DNA from: Armatimonadota bacterium
GTDB lineage: Bacteria > Armatimonadota > Zipacnadia > Zipacnadales > JABUFB01
Assembly: GCA_013314775.1 (NCBI GenBank)
Contig: JABUFB010000011.1
Coordinates: 135,144-199,143, forward strand
DNA: 64,000 bases
Reading direction: 5' to 3'
Shown here one piece after another: positions 17,838-27,397 of this stretch. Position 1 is the first letter of the stretch. Each line of letters begins with the position of its first letter. The notes under the pieces are model-generated. The model had not been told where the DNA came from. It saw nothing but the letters and a program-made list of their open reading frames with translations, and did no database searches. The position numbers were made by a program, and so were the translations under genes.

Positions 17838-18926
17838 ATGACATCGCGCGAGCGGTTTCACGAGACCTTCCGCTACGGCAAGCCCGACCGCGTGTTCTTC
17901 ATGCCCCAGTGGGCCTTCAACGAGACCCGGCAGCGGTGGGTGCGCGAGGGCATGCCGCAGGACCAGCACTACAACACGCACTTCGGCTTCGACCGCATGG
18001 AGACCATCCCCATCAACAACGCCCCGTGGCCCCCGCCGGAAGTCAGAGTGGTGGAGCAGGGCGAACACTGGACCATCTATGAGGACGAGTTCGGCGGACG
18101 TACGAAGCGCTGGCATGACCGGGAGATCGGTATGTCCCAGTGGATCACCTACCCTATCCGCGGCAGGCGCGAGTGGGACGAGTGGAAAAAGCGCCTGGAC
18201 CCCGAGGCGCCGGTGCGTTACCCGGAATACTGGGAAGACCTGAAGCGCTGCTACGCCGGGCGGGACTATCCGCTGGGCATTCACGCCGGGTCCTTCTACG
18301 GCTGGATCCGCAACTGGGTGGGGATGGAACACCTGGCACTATGGTATGCCGACTGCCCGGACCTGGTGCACGAGATGACCGAATACGTGGCCGACTTCGT
18401 CCTGCGTCTCATCGAGCGCGCCGTCAATGACATCCCGGACCTCGATTACGCGCTGATGTGGGAAGACATGTGCCACAAGACCGGTCCGCTTATCTCTCCG
18501 GCCATGTTCCGCGAGTACATGCTGGAGCCGATGAAGCGCGTGACCAAGCTCCTGCACCAAGCCGGAATCGACATCATCATGGTAGACAGTGACGGCAAAG
18601 TGGACGAACTCCTGCCTTTGTGGCTGGAGGCCGGGGTGAACCTTCACTACCCCCTGGAAGTGGCCGCCGACTGCGACGCCCAACGATACCGGGACCTGTA
18701 CGGGAAGGAGATCCTGCTCATCGGGAACATCGACAAGCGGGTCCTTCGCGAGGGGAACTCGAAGGCGGATATCGAGCGGGAGGTCATGTCAAAGGTGCCC
18801 AGACTGGTGGCCGAGGGTGGCTTCTCACCGTGGGTGGACCACTCAGTCCCGCCTGACGTGCCCTACGAAAACTTCAGGTATTACATCGACCTGGTCACCG
18901 AGGTCTGCACGCGGCCCAGGGGGTAG
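17838..18926 (+). CDS. URO-D-family TIM-barrel protein (paralog 2), function unassigned
   Basis: A 362-residue URO-D superfamily protein with start MTSRERFHETFRYGKPDRVFF, the family opening. ATG 17838 is preceded by AGGTGATC. The C-terminal barrel strands carry DIIMVDSDGKVDELLPLWLEAG and LLIGNIDKRVL. Where the methyltransferase paralogs have H-x-C, this one has DSDG, and no paired C-terminal Cys is present; the end reads GGFSPWVDHSVPPDVPYENF. The metal site therefore differs and the reaction cannot be named. HemE is excluded by the absent porphyrin-binding Arg residues. Its 3' end is convergent with the epimerase gene across a hairpin. Confidence 0.8.
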   Translation: MTSRERFHETFRYGKPDRVFFMPQWAFNETRQRWVREGMPQDQHYNTHFGFDRMETIPINNAPWPPPEVRVVEQGEHWTIYEDEFGGRTKRWHDREIGMSQWITYPIRGRREWDEWKKRLDPEAPVRYPEYWEDLKRCYAGRDYPLGIHAGSFYGWIRNWVGMEHLALWYADCPDLVHEMTEYVADFVLRLIERAVNDIPDLDYALMWEDMCHKTGPLISPAMFREYMLEPMKRVTKLLHQAGIDIIMVDSDGKVDELLPLWLEAGVNLHYPLEVAADCDAQRYRDLYGKEILLIGNIDKRVLREGNSKADIEREVMSKVPRLVAEGGFSPWVDHSVPPDVPYENFRYYIDLVTEVCTRPRG

Positions 18927-18949
18927 CCGGCCGATCTGCGGAAATTGCA

Positions 18950-18978
18950 GGGGCGCGCCATCATGTTTGGCACGCCCC
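18950..18978. terminator. Hairpin between convergent genes
   Basis: GGGGCGCGCC (18950-18959) pairs with GGCACGCCCC (18969-18978) with a single C-A mismatch and a 9-nt loop. It sits in the 79-bp gap between the convergent URO-D-like and epimerase genes. No strong T-run follows on either strand. Confidence 0.5.
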
Positions 18979-19005
18979 CACGGAGCTTACTCCAATTGTA
19001 CTCCC

Positions 19006-19824
19006 CTACCTGAGCGGCTCCAGGATCGCCATAGCTTTCCGAATGTCCTCGATCTGCTTCGGGCCGCTGATCTCGCGCTCGATGGTCAGGTGGCCGCTGA
19101 ACCCCATGGACTTGAGCTTCGGGATCAGCACCGGGAAGTTCACCCGGCCTTCGCCCATAGGCATCTCCTTCCCCAGGTTCACGCCGTCCGTGGGGTACTC
19201 CCCGTCCTTGCAGTGGGTGCCCTTGACATACTGGCCGAACACGTCCAGCGCATCCACCGGGTTGGCCTTACCGTACATGAGCAGATTGGCGGGGTCGAGA
19301 TTGATCCCCAGGTTGTCGGTGCCGATGTCCTGGATGGTGCGCAGCAGGGTGATGGGGGTCTCCTGCCCCGTCTCGAACCAGAACTCGACGCCATTGGCCT
19401 TGCACGCGCGGGCAACGGTCTGCAAGGCGATGATAGTGCCCTTGTAGAGAATATCGCCCGGCCAGTCGGGAATGAACCCGACATGGGTGGTTATGGACGG
19501 GACACCGATGCGCGCCGCCATCTCAGCCGCTCTGCAGAGAGCATCCACCCGCATGGCGCGGTACTCCGGCGGCACCAGACCGATGGTTATCGGCCCCTCG
19601 GTAAAGTTCCAGACCGCCGGCCCGGGCAACCCGGCCCAGAGCGTGGAGATCTCTATCCCATAGGCATCCGCAGACTGCTTCAGCGCATCGGCCATCTCGG
19701 CCGTGCCGGACGGCGGCCATTGCACTTGCGCGGAATTGAGGCCGAAATCGGCCACCTTCTTCATCAGCTCATCCGGGTTATTCCCCAGGTGAGTCATGAC
19801 GCCCAGCTTCAACTTCTCGGACAT
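19006..19824 (-). CDS. Sugar phosphate isomerase/epimerase (xylose-isomerase-like TIM barrel)
   Basis: A 272-residue AP-endonuclease-2/xylose-isomerase-like TIM barrel. Metal-site style segments are visible: SITTHVGFIPDW, VEFWFETGQETP (a Glu on a barrel strand), LGINLDPANLLMYG (Asp/Asn), VKGTHCKDG (His/Lys) and HLTIEREISG (the last Glu). The enzyme probably isomerises or epimerises a sugar or inositol derivative in the cytosol. I chose ATG 19824, which has GAGGTG upstream, over the in-frame ATG 19878. It is the last gene of a long minus-strand series and is followed by a terminator-like hairpin. Confidence 0.88.
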   Translation of the reverse strand: MSEKLKLGVMTHLGNNPDELMKKVADFGLNSAQVQWPPSGTAEMADALKQSADAYGIEISTLWAGLPGPAVWNFTEGPITIGLVPPEYRAMRVDALCRAAEMAARIGVPSITTHVGFIPDWPGDILYKGTIIALQTVARACKANGVEFWFETGQETPITLLRTIQDIGTDNLGINLDPANLLMYGKANPVDALDVFGQYVKGTHCKDGEYPTDGVNLGKEMPMGEGRVNFPVLIPKLKSMGFSGHLTIEREISGPKQIEDIRKAMAILEPLR

Positions 19825-19891
19825 TGCGAACACCTCAGATGGAGTGGTATTTGAGCCACCGGGCAGGCTCCGGCACATGGGGGACTGTCCG

Positions 19892-21016
19892 TCACACCAC
19901 CCGCAGCCGGTTCCAGCGTATCTCGCTAACGCAGTCGACCACGCACCAGTGCACGGTGATCAGCGTCCCATCATGCAGCAGGTGAGGGGATGGCTGTCCG
20001 AACTTGAAGGAACTCATCTCGTGGATCATGATCTTCTCATCTTGCCGGGCGGCGCCGCTGGCTGCCGCGCCAACACCCCACAGAACGATCTCATCTTCTG
20101 TCTCCCAGGTCTCCCCCACCAGGCGTGCCAACCGAGCACGTACACCCGGTTCATCGTATCGATAGTTATAGGTGAAGACCACGCGATCCGGCTCCAACAC
20201 CGCCGGGCAGCAGCTCTGGCCGTTGAACCCTGTGGGCTTGCAGGGCTGCCAGGAGTACCCACCGTCTTCGGACAGTGCATACTGGTTGGGTATGTCGCGG
20301 CCCTGGAGTTTGTCGTGAGCCCAGGCAACCGCGAGCAGGCGTCCCGGCTCGAGTTCCGCGATGCGCACTTCCCAGAACACCAGGCGCTGATGGGGGTCGC
20401 GGAACACGGTGGCCATCTGAGACCACGTCCGGCCCTGATCCGAGGAAATGAGCGCAATGCACATATCGCCATTGGGCAGGCTGCCGTCCCACGCCATCCA
20501 GGTGGACATGGGAACGATCCAGCGGCCATCGGACAGGATGACCACCGGCGCTTGGGCTTCGAATGGCCCTGGAATCGGTGTAGGGACCACTTCGATGTCA
20601 CTCCAGGTGCGCCCGCCGTCCGAGGAGAAAGCCTGGACGACCTCCATCGGCAGCAACCCGCCAGTCTCTTCATTGGCAATGGCGGCTTCTGGATCGGATC
20701 GATCGAACCGGGTGCCGAAGGCGATCATGCGCCCATCTGGCGAAGCAGTCACCTTGAGGCAGTCCGAAGTCGGCTTGTCTGGACCGGTGCCCGGATAAAG
20801 GCGCCCCTCGAGCTCCCAGGTCCTCCCAAGGTCCATCGATCGGGCCAGCCGGCAGTGAGCATCCGCCGCCTCGAAAGCACTGCCCATCTGGTACGAACAC
20901 AGCAGCTCATCCCCGGGCAGTTGCGCAAGCCACGGGAAGTACGCGTGCTCGGACCTCAAATGCGGGCGCGGATTTCGCACCACGACGCCCGTATCGATGA
21001 TCTCCAGGCGAGCCAT
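19892..21016 (-). CDS. BNR/Asp-box sialidase-like beta-propeller protein
   Basis: A protein of about 374 residues with four Asp-box motifs spaced through a propeller: SMDLGRTW, SSDGGRTW, SSDQGRTW and SEDGGYSW. This is the signature of the sialidase/neuraminidase (BNR) superfamily. I see no signal peptide, so it appears cytoplasmic, unlike most secreted sialidases. ATG 21016 is preferred over ATG 21031 because GGAGG lies 9 bp before it. Its neighbours are an epimerase downstream and an FKBP lipoprotein upstream. True sialidase activity is not shown, since the Arg triad cannot be assigned by eye; other glycosidase or binding roles remain possible. Confidence 0.8.
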   Translation of the reverse strand: MARLEIIDTGVVVRNPRPHLRSEHAYFPWLAQLPGDELLCSYQMGSAFEAADAHCRLARSMDLGRTWELEGRLYPGTGPDKPTSDCLKVTASPDGRMIAFGTRFDRSDPEAAIANEETGGLLPMEVVQAFSSDGGRTWSDIEVVPTPIPGPFEAQAPVVILSDGRWIVPMSTWMAWDGSLPNGDMCIALISSDQGRTWSQMATVFRDPHQRLVFWEVRIAELEPGRLLAVAWAHDKLQGRDIPNQYALSEDGGYSWQPCKPTGFNGQSCCPAVLEPDRVVFTYNYRYDEPGVRARLARLVGETWETEDEIVLWGVGAAASGAARQDEKIMIHEMSSFKFGQPSPHLLHDGTLITVHWCVVDCVSEIRWNRLRVV

Positions 21017-21085
21017 CTTGTCTGCCTCCATCGGGTCTCTCGCCGTCGCACGGGACAGGCTTCGATGCAGCGCCCTTTTCAGCCG

Positions 21086-21637
21086 CTACTTGACGTCCAG
21101 CAGTTCCACCTCGAAGGTCAGCGTGGCATTCGGGGGGATGAGCCCGCCCGCGCCCTGCTCGCCGTATGCCAGGTCCGGCGGAATCACAAGCTTGCGCTTG
21201 CCACCGACCTTCATGCCCATAACTCCCTCGTCCCAGCCCTGAATGACCTCGCCCATGCCGATGGTGAAAGAGAAGGGTTCATTGCGGTCCAGCGAGCTGT
21301 CGAACTTCGTGCCGTCGTCCAGGGTCCCGGTGTAGTGGACGACAACCGTCTTCCCCTTCTCGGGCGACGCGCCGTCTCCCACTTTGATGTCCGTGTACTT
21401 CAGACCGGACTCAGTGGTGGTCATTTCGCCCTCCGCGTCGGTCTTCGCTTCATCAGCCGGCTTGTCCGCAGGTTCTTCCCTGGCTTCTTCGGCGGCCGTT
21501 TCGGCGGCGAGCTCAGAGCTCTCCGGGGCCAGCGATGGGTCGCTCATAGGCTGACCCTCCGCGGCAGTGTCGGCCTTCTTCTCCGGGCACCCGGCGAGCA
21601 CGATAACGGCAAGAATTGCGACGGCGAGCAACAGCAT
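21086..21637 (-). CDS. FKBP-type peptidyl-prolyl cis-trans isomerase lipoprotein
   Basis: About 183 residues. A lipoprotein signal with lipobox LAGC leads into an Ala/Glu/Pro-rich linker of about 50 residues and a C-terminal FKBP domain ([73 protein letters not shown]). The FKBP core residues Tyr, Phe, Asp, Val/Ile and Trp are all present, so folding-catalyst activity is expected, on the outer face of a membrane. The start is uncertain. ATG 21637 lacks a good site, TTG 21649 is well spaced from GGAGG, and the frame reaches GTG 21658. It sits between a sialidase-like and a URO-D-like gene on the same strand. Confidence 0.92.
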   Translation of the reverse strand: MLLLAVAILAVIVLAGCPEKKADTAAEGQPMSDPSLAPESSELAAETAAEEAREEPADKPADEAKTDAEGEMTTTESGLKYTDIKVGDGASPEKGKTVVVHYTGTLDDGTKFDSSLDRNEPFSFTIGMGEVIQGWDEGVMGMKVGGKRKLVIPPDLAYGEQGAGGLIPPNATLTFEVELLDVK

Positions 21638-21673
21638 GCGCACGCTCAAGACACACACCTCCAGGTTGTGTAG

Positions 21674-21691
21674 CGGGCGGCAATGCGCCCG
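21674..21691 (-). other. Small hairpin after the URO-D-like gene
   Basis: CGGGCG (21674-21679) pairs with CGCCCG (21686-21691) around a 6-nt loop, directly downstream of the URO-D-like stop codon on the minus strand. It has no T-run, so it may be a weak terminator or transcript-stability element before the FKBP gene. Confidence 0.3.
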
Positions 21692-21693
21692 AT

Positions 21694-22650
21694 TCAGCTG
21701 TAGTAACTCCGGTATCGCTCCAGCGCATTGCAGATGGCTTCAATGTTCTCAAGCGGCACGTCGGGAGCGCACTCGGCCAGGAGCCACAGGCCACCCTCAG
21801 GGGCCCCAAGCCTCTCCACGCACTCCCGAACGTGAGCGTCGATCTCTGCGGGCTTCCAGAAGGGGAACTTCTGGCGATCGAGGTCCAGGTTCACGCAGAC
21901 CTTTCCCTTGCACTCGCGCACCAGGTTGTCCAGGCCGTTCGCACCGACCTGGGGATTGAGCACGTTCACCCCGCACTCGATCAGGTCCTTGATGATGGGC
22001 ACGATGTGTCCGTCGGTGTGCATGTACACCTTGGTGCCGGCCTCCCGGCAGAGCCCATAGATCGCCGCGTAGCAGGGCTTCAGATACCTGCGCCATTTCT
22101 CGGGGCTGATGGGCAGGGCGTCCTGCAGGCCGAGATCATCGCCGAAGTAGAGCATGGCGGGCTTGTCGGCCAGGCGCTTGCGAGTCTCGGCGAGGTTGTA
22201 CTCGAGCACAATGTCAATGAGCTTCTGGAGCTCCGGCGGCTCCTCGGCGAAGTCGATCATCATCTCTTCGTACCCGCGCAGGTACGTGAGCCGCAGGAAC
22301 ATGAACCCATGGGGCGTTCCGTCGCTCTCGGAGGGGGCCTTGAACTCATTCACCATCTCGCGCTTCGGCAGGGGATGGCCGGTGACGAAGGCCTCCATAC
22401 CGTCGCGGACATTGCACCAGACCGAGCCCCAGATGTCCACGTGGTCACCCTCGGCGTAAGTCCCGCCAACGGCGTCGAAATCGCGCTCGCCCTTCTTTGT
22501 CTCGCCGAAGATGATGGGATGTCGCGCAACAAGATCCTCCAGCGCCTCGCGGTACTTCATCCAGGTGGCCGGAAGCAGGCTGACGGCAACGGGGATGAAC
22601 TCCGGGTAATCGAAGTTCATTGCCTTGATGCGGTCGTCGGAGACGCTCAT
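21694..22650 (-). CDS. URO-D-family protein (paralog 3), possible methyltransferase
   Basis: A 318-residue URO-D superfamily TIM barrel, shorter than its paralogs. It begins [22 protein letters not shown]. The putative metal segment is [21 protein letters not shown], with H-x-D in place of the H-x-C of corrinoid methyltransferases. A Cys is found later in [17 protein letters not shown], matching the C-terminal Cys position. The mixed His/Asp/Cys site is common in uncharacterised relatives, and the substrate is unknown. AGGGCAAG precedes the ATG. It lies between the FKBP lipoprotein gene and the 1,544-residue exported protein, all on the minus strand and closely spaced. Confidence 0.82.
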   Translation of the reverse strand: MSVSDDRIKAMNFDYPEFIPVAVSLLPATWMKYREALEDLVARHPIIFGETKKGERDFDAVGGTYAEGDHVDIWGSVWCNVRDGMEAFVTGHPLPKREMVNEFKAPSESDGTPHGFMFLRLTYLRGYEEMMIDFAEEPPELQKLIDIVLEYNLAETRKRLADKPAMLYFGDDLGLQDALPISPEKWRRYLKPCYAAIYGLCREAGTKVYMHTDGHIVPIIKDLIECGVNVLNPQVGANGLDNLVRECKGKVCVNLDLDRQKFPFWKPAEIDAHVRECVERLGAPEGGLWLLAECAPDVPLENIEAICNALERYRSYYS

Positions 22651-22699
22651 CTTGCCCTATATCGACTCCTGTTCGCGGGGTGGGACCAACCCGCGCAGT

Positions 22700-25600
22700 T
22701 TACTCTGCCGGACGCACGAACGCAACCTGCCCCGCATTGGTTCCGACGGCAGCCGTGACGCCGTCCGGCGTCTCCAGCACCGCCATCTCAACCGGCAGCC
22801 CCTTGAGTTGCCCTCTCGCGGTGAAGTCGCCTTTCGCCGAAAACTGCGCCAGCGAACCGTCACGGCATCCGGCGAGGACCACCGGACCCCTCGGCCCGGA
22901 GAAGCATCGAACCGCAACCGGCGGCGCGGGCGTGCGCCTGGCCCAGCGGCGTTCGAGCCTGCTGTCCAGCACCAGCACAAGCCCGGAACCTGTGGCTGCC
23001 GCGGTTTCCATCTGGCCGTCGCCATCCAGGTCGAAAACGTCTATGTCGGGCAGCATACCAGCCGGAGCTTTCTCGCCGGGCCCGATATGTGCGCAGTACA
23101 GCGGCTTGCCATCGGCGTCCCACATCACGACGCGGTTCCAGACACCGTTGATGGCTGAGACCACTTCCAGCGCCCCGTCCGCGTTCATGTCAGTCACCAC
23201 GGTGCGCGGCCGGTTCTGCGCCGTCCAGCCGCCCACGAAAGTGTGTCCGGCGGGGATACTCTGGTAACCCCTGCGAGTCTGGGTGAGAGTGGCGCTGTTC
23301 ACAACGGCCATCTCCTCACCGTCATTGGGCCAGCGGGCGATAAGCAAGTCGCGCGACCCGTCCTCACGGGGCACCATGCTGAATCGCCACCCGGGGCCCC
23401 AGAACACCGGCAGGCGCTTCACCAGCTGACCGTTCTCGTCGAGGATTTCCAGCGTACAGGCGCTGCCCACGAACGCCCGGCTCTTGCCGGCGTCGAAAAC
23501 CCCGGTATGCAGGCCGTAGATGCCCGGGTGTGCGGACTTGAACCAGTACTGTTTAGCGGCTTCGTAAACCGCCTGATCCATGACCGACGTGAACTCCCAC
23601 TTGCGCTCACCGTCGGGGGTAAAGGCGATCACCTGCTCGTTCTCGCACCCGGCCAGGAGCAGGTTGTGTTCGGCCCACCAGCGTAGAACCCGGACTTTTG
23701 CGCCGGCATCCATAGTGCGGACCACAGCGCCATTCGGCGCGAGCACAGTGACGGACTTGCCGCTTGCCACTGCGAGAAGCGGCCCTGCGAGGGCCGGGAT
23801 CGGTTCAATGTCGGCAACCGATTCGGGCAGGTCCGCAGTCACCACGTCCAACGCGGCAAGCTCAGACGACGGCGCCGAATCCCGCATCCAGTTGGGCTTT
23901 CCCGAGGCGCGGGCGGCTTCCAGCACCCCCTGCAGGTCATCCCGAACCGAATTGAGCGCATGAGCTGCCGGCACGAGGCCTGACAGATTGTGGCTGCCTG
24001 CGCCCAGAGCAACCGTTCGCGGCTCTCTCGCATCCCCGGCGGCCAGTCTCAGGGTGACCGGCTGCTCGGCCGCCACGGATAACTCGCCAGTTGCGAAGTC
24101 CCAGCTCACGTCCGCGGGAGTGTCTGACTCGATTAGCCCATTGGCCAATTCCCCCAGGACCCTGCGCCCAATCAGTCCTTCACTGGACAGCAGCGTGAAG
24201 CCATCCACAAGTCCACCCGGCGCGACTTGGACCAGCGCAGGCTCCGGCAGTGCCAGCGCGCATGCCCGCTCATTGACCTGGATACAGTCGATCTTCCGAT
24301 CTTCACCCGCAATGCCCAGCAGGTAGAAGGCGGATCGCCGTTGGCCTGCATTCACTGGGCCGCGCCAGACCATCTCCGTGACTCCGCCCGGGATGGCCTC
24401 ACCAGTCCAGGAGGGGTGCAATTCGCAGGTGGTCGGCTCCGGTACGTCGGGCGCGCCGTCGGGACGGATGCGCAGGCCCTTGAAACCCACATACAGCCCG
24501 GATGAGCGGGGCTCGGCACCAATCACTTCCACCCGCACCGTGTGCTTACCCGCAGCCAGTGAAACACGCCCCAGCGGGACCCGGGCATCCTGGACGGCCG
24601 GCGCGAAGTGGTTGTAGTCGGCGACCCGGACCTCCCCGTCCAGTGCCATGCGCACGTGTCCGCGGTCCTGGTAATTGAGCAGGTCGGCGAACACGAAACC
24701 CGTCACCGGCTCGCCAAGCTCGAAGTCCACCTCCAGCCAGTGGCCGGGCGCCTTCGCTTTGAGCAGAATGATGTCCAGGCTGTCCAGTCGCGAAGTGCCT
24801 TCGGTGCCCGGCGGCAGACTGCGGTAATCGCTGCGCAGAGCCGGGAAATCCAGCCAGCCCGGGGGCAGTTCGCGTTTGCCGCTACCCTTGAAGCGCAGGG
24901 CACCATCCTGCGCCGACCAAACACCGCCCACCGGCTCCCAACTGGTGCGCACTTCCATATTCTCGGTGTCGGTGCGGAAGGCCAGGTCGTCGATGAACAG
25001 CGCCCATTTTCCAACCTTCTGAACAATCCCCCGGGTCCACGTGCAGTACGGGGTGCGCGGGGTCTGGGTGACTGCAAGGGCAACATCGCCCAGGACGCCG
25101 GCATGCAGGAGTGCGCAGTCCATGGCCACCACCGGCTCGACCATGCCGTCCGCGCTGGTGAGGACCTGGTTGTGGTAGCCGGTGAAGGTGCGCAGGCCAC
25201 CAAGTCGGTGCTCGAGCAACGCGAAAGTGTGGTACGGGTTGCGGCCGCCACCATTGAATCCGTCGAGCATAATGAGGTCGCCCGATGCGTCCAGGGCCGT
25301 GCGGAAGCTGCCCCAAAGGAAAGACTGCTCCAATGGGATCCCGCTGTGCCGGTTGGCCCACATGGGCTGGGGCATGGTTTGGATGGTCCAGCGGTTCAGC
25401 AACTCCGCAGGCTCACGGGGCGACAATTCGGGGCCCGGCCAGAAGGACTGCCCCAGGCGAAACACGTTCGTGTCCAGCCCGGTACGGTTCAGATAGAACA
25501 GCCAGCGTCCATCGCCCGTGAGATAAGCCGACTTTGTGAGCCACGCGAGCGATGCAGTGTTCAGGTAAGGGTCGGGGGTCATCCCGGTGTACAGGACGTC

Positions 25601-27334
25601 CTGGGTGCGGAGAGCCTTCTGAAGCTGCCCTGATTCCAACCCGCGACGGTCGCCGCTCAGGAGCATGTAGCTCAGAATCGGTTCGTAGTAGGTGTTGTAC
25701 CAGAAGAGGTGATCGTTGTTCGCGGCCAGCCAATCGTGCTTCTCGAGGGTCGAGAAGTACTGATGCGCGGCTTCGACACAGCGGTCCCAGATCGGGCTGG
25801 GGTAGTCCTTCTGGAAGTACCGGCCCAGGCAGTACAGGGACACCGCCGACCAGTCTCCGTGTCGGTCGCCCACATAGGCAGGCGGCGCAGTACGCCCGTA
25901 GACGCCCTCGCCCACCCGATGCTTGAGTTGGCGGCTGAAGGCGTTGGTGATCTTCAGCCGTTCCTCGTCGGTGAATACCGGGCTTTCCTCGATCAGGTCC
26001 CACAGGAGAATCATGAAGTGCCCGCCGTAATGGTACGGCCCGGCCAGCGGGTCATTCTTGTTCTCGATTAGTTCCTGGTCCAGCCGGTCGATCTCCGACA
26101 GCGCCTGGGCGTCAGGAAAGGACAGCCGCACGACCTCGCGAGCGTGGAAGGGGTCGCCGGTCATGGCGTATAGCGCCATGCGCTTGCTGATGCTGTTCCA
26201 GCCAAAGTACCCCGTATTGCCGTATCCCCGCGAGGCTTCCCAGATCGGCACCGCCTTGATGTCGTCGGGTATCTGCGTCCCTTCGGGGAGCTTCACGTCC
26301 AGCGTCCAGCCCAGCGACAGGTCATTGCCGCCCTGGTGGGCTGCCTTCAGGCGCGCAACCAGCGCCGTTGCGGCGGCATCAACGCCCGCTGCATCGCTCC
26401 CGCCCACGATCACCGCGTTCATGCCATTGCCCGAAGGACTATGCACCGTGCGCAATTCATAGCCGCCCTCGCCCGGGTATTTCAGGTCTGTCAGGCTATA
26501 GAAGCGATCATACAGGTGGCTGATGGCGCGGTTCGTAGAGCGGTTACCCAGCAGGATTGCGTGTCCCTTCAGTGGGAAGGCTGCCTCCGGGCCCTCGTCG
26601 GAGAGCACGGGCAGCGACGCGCCGGTAAGCTGGCGGACGGCCTCCTGGATCGCAGATGCTGCAGCAGCGTACTCGCCTGTCTCGGGCACGATGATAACGC
26701 AGGACGACTGCCCCCCGCGGGCGATAGGCGTCTCCAGGTGCAGGTCCTTGAGAGTCTCATAGATCGGGGGAACCGGCTCCGGAATCGGGGCCGGAACCGC
26801 GGAAGCTTCGGCGCCAGACACGAGCGTCACCTCGTCGATCACAACCGCGGGCGTGGGCGCGGCGTGGGTGTACAGGTACAGGCGCACGGAAGTGGTGCCC
26901 TCGGGGGCGACCATGGTAACAGATACCGGCCGGGCGGCTCCCGGTTCCGCGGCATTCAGGCCGGCCTGCACGAACTTGTCGCCCGGCAGGAACCGCATCT
27001 GCAGATTCGCGCCGGCTGAAGAGCGCCCCCCAACCCCGCGCACCATCGCCGTCGCCCGGTACGCGATGCCGCCTTCAGCGGGGACATTCTGGTAGACGCC
27101 GATCTCGGCCGCCGCGTCCCGGTCGTCCAGCAGCAGTGCGCCTTTGGCACCGGGCTTCTCGGGGCCCAGCGTGCGGTCGGGTCCGGTCCCGCCATAGAGC
27201 ATCCAGCCTTCGGGGACGCCGCCTTCCGAGAAGCCCTGGTCGAAAGAGGCATTCACCAGCGCAACCGGCACCGGCGCGCAGAGCGCAGTTGCCGCAAGCA
27301 GAGACGGCGCGAACACAATCAGCAGTCGCAGCAT
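22700..27334 (-). CDS. Giant exported multidomain protein (binding module, GH67-N-like, alpha/alpha toroid, beta-propeller)
   Basis: A 1,544-residue protein with signal peptide MLRLLIVFAPSLLAATALCA. Domains inferred by eye: a carbohydrate-binding-like beta-sandwich (about 25-180); an alpha-glucuronidase N-terminal-like region (about 205-340, with SSCVIIVPETGEYAAAASAI); a helical toroid rich in Trp/Tyr/His (about 370-720) followed by a beta-sandwich, the arrangement of heparinase-type polysaccharide lyases; and a C-terminal PQQ/FG-GAP-like propeller (about 1220-1544, with DMNADGALEVVSA and DLDGDGQMETAAA). It probably acts on a polysaccharide outside the cytoplasm. Catalytic residues cannot be assigned reliably. 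It is flanked by a GATase gene upstream and a URO-D-like gene downstream. Confidence 0.75.
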   Translation of the reverse strand: MLRLLIVFAPSLLAATALCAPVPVALVNASFDQGFSEGGVPEGWMLYGGTGPDRTLGPEKPGAKGALLLDDRDAAAEIGVYQNVPAEGGIAYRATAMVRGVGGRSSAGANLQMRFLPGDKFVQAGLNAAEPGAARPVSVTMVAPEGTTSVRLYLYTHAAPTPAVVIDEVTLVSGAEASAVPAPIPEPVPPIYETLKDLHLETPIARGGQSSCVIIVPETGEYAAAASAIQEAVRQLTGASLPVLSDEGPEAAFPLKGHAILLGNRSTNRAISHLYDRFYSLTDLKYPGEGGYELRTVHSPSGNGMNAVIVGGSDAAGVDAAATALVARLKAAHQGGNDLSLGWTLDVKLPEGTQIPDDIKAVPIWEASRGYGNTGYFGWNSISKRMALYAMTGDPFHAREVVRLSFPDAQALSEIDRLDQELIENKNDPLAGPYHYGGHFMILLWDLIEESPVFTDEERLKITNAFSRQLKHRVGEGVYGRTAPPAYVGDRHGDWSAVSLYCLGRYFQKDYPSPIWDRCVEAAHQYFSTLEKHDWLAANNDHLFWYNTYYEPILSYMLLSGDRRGLESGQLQKALRTQDVLYTGMTPDPYLNTASLAWLTKSAYLTGDGRWLFYLNRTGLDTNVFRLGQSFWPGPELSPREPAELLNRWTIQTMPQPMWANRHSGIPLEQSFLWGSFRTALDASGDLIMLDGFNGGGRNPYHTFALLEHRLGGLRTFTGYHNQVLTSADGMVEPVVAMDCALLHAGVLGDVALAVTQTPRTPYCTWTRGIVQKVGKWALFIDDLAFRTDTENMEVRTSWEPVGGVWSAQDGALRFKGSGKRELPPGWLDFPALRSDYRSLPPGTEGTSRLDSLDIILLKAKAPGHWLEVDFELGEPVTGFVFADLLNYQDRGHVRMALDGEVRVADYNHFAPAVQDARVPLGRVSLAAGKHTVRVEVIGAEPRSSGLYVGFKGLRIRPDGAPDVPEPTTCELHPSWTGEAIPGGVTEMVWRGPVNAGQRRSAFYLLGIAGEDRKIDCIQVNERACALALPEPALVQVAPGGLVDGFTLLSSEGLIGRRVLGELANGLIESDTPADVSWDFATGELSVAAEQPVTLRLAAGDAREPRTVALGAGSHNLSGLVPAAHALNSVRDDLQGVLEAARASGKPNWMRDSAPSSELAALDVVTADLPESVADIEPIPALAGPLLAVASGKSVTVLAPNGAVVRTMDAGAKVRVLRWWAEHNLLLAGCENEQVIAFTPDGERKWEFTSVMDQAVYEAAKQYWFKSAHPGIYGLHTGVFDAGKSRAFVGSACTLEILDENGQLVKRLPVFWGPGWRFSMVPREDGSRDLLIARWPNDGEEMAVVNSATLTQTRRGYQSIPAGHTFVGGWTAQNRPRTVVTDMNADGALEVVSAINGVWNRVVMWDADGKPLYCAHIGPGEKAPAGMLPDIDVFDLDGDGQMETAAATGSGLVLVLDSRLERRWARRTPAPPVAVRCFSGPRGPVVLAGCRDGSLAQFSAKGDFTARGQLKGLPVEMAVLETPDGVTAAVGTNAGQVAFVRPAE

Positions 27335-27397
27335 GGGCTCACCCCTGTGGTCCGGGAAGCTAACCAGCGTACCGCCACCACGAACGCACCCGCGGTC

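Noticed and set aside
19796-21673. Plus-strand 625-residue open frame
   Set aside because: Antisense to the Asp-box and FKBP genes, both of which have intact family motifs.
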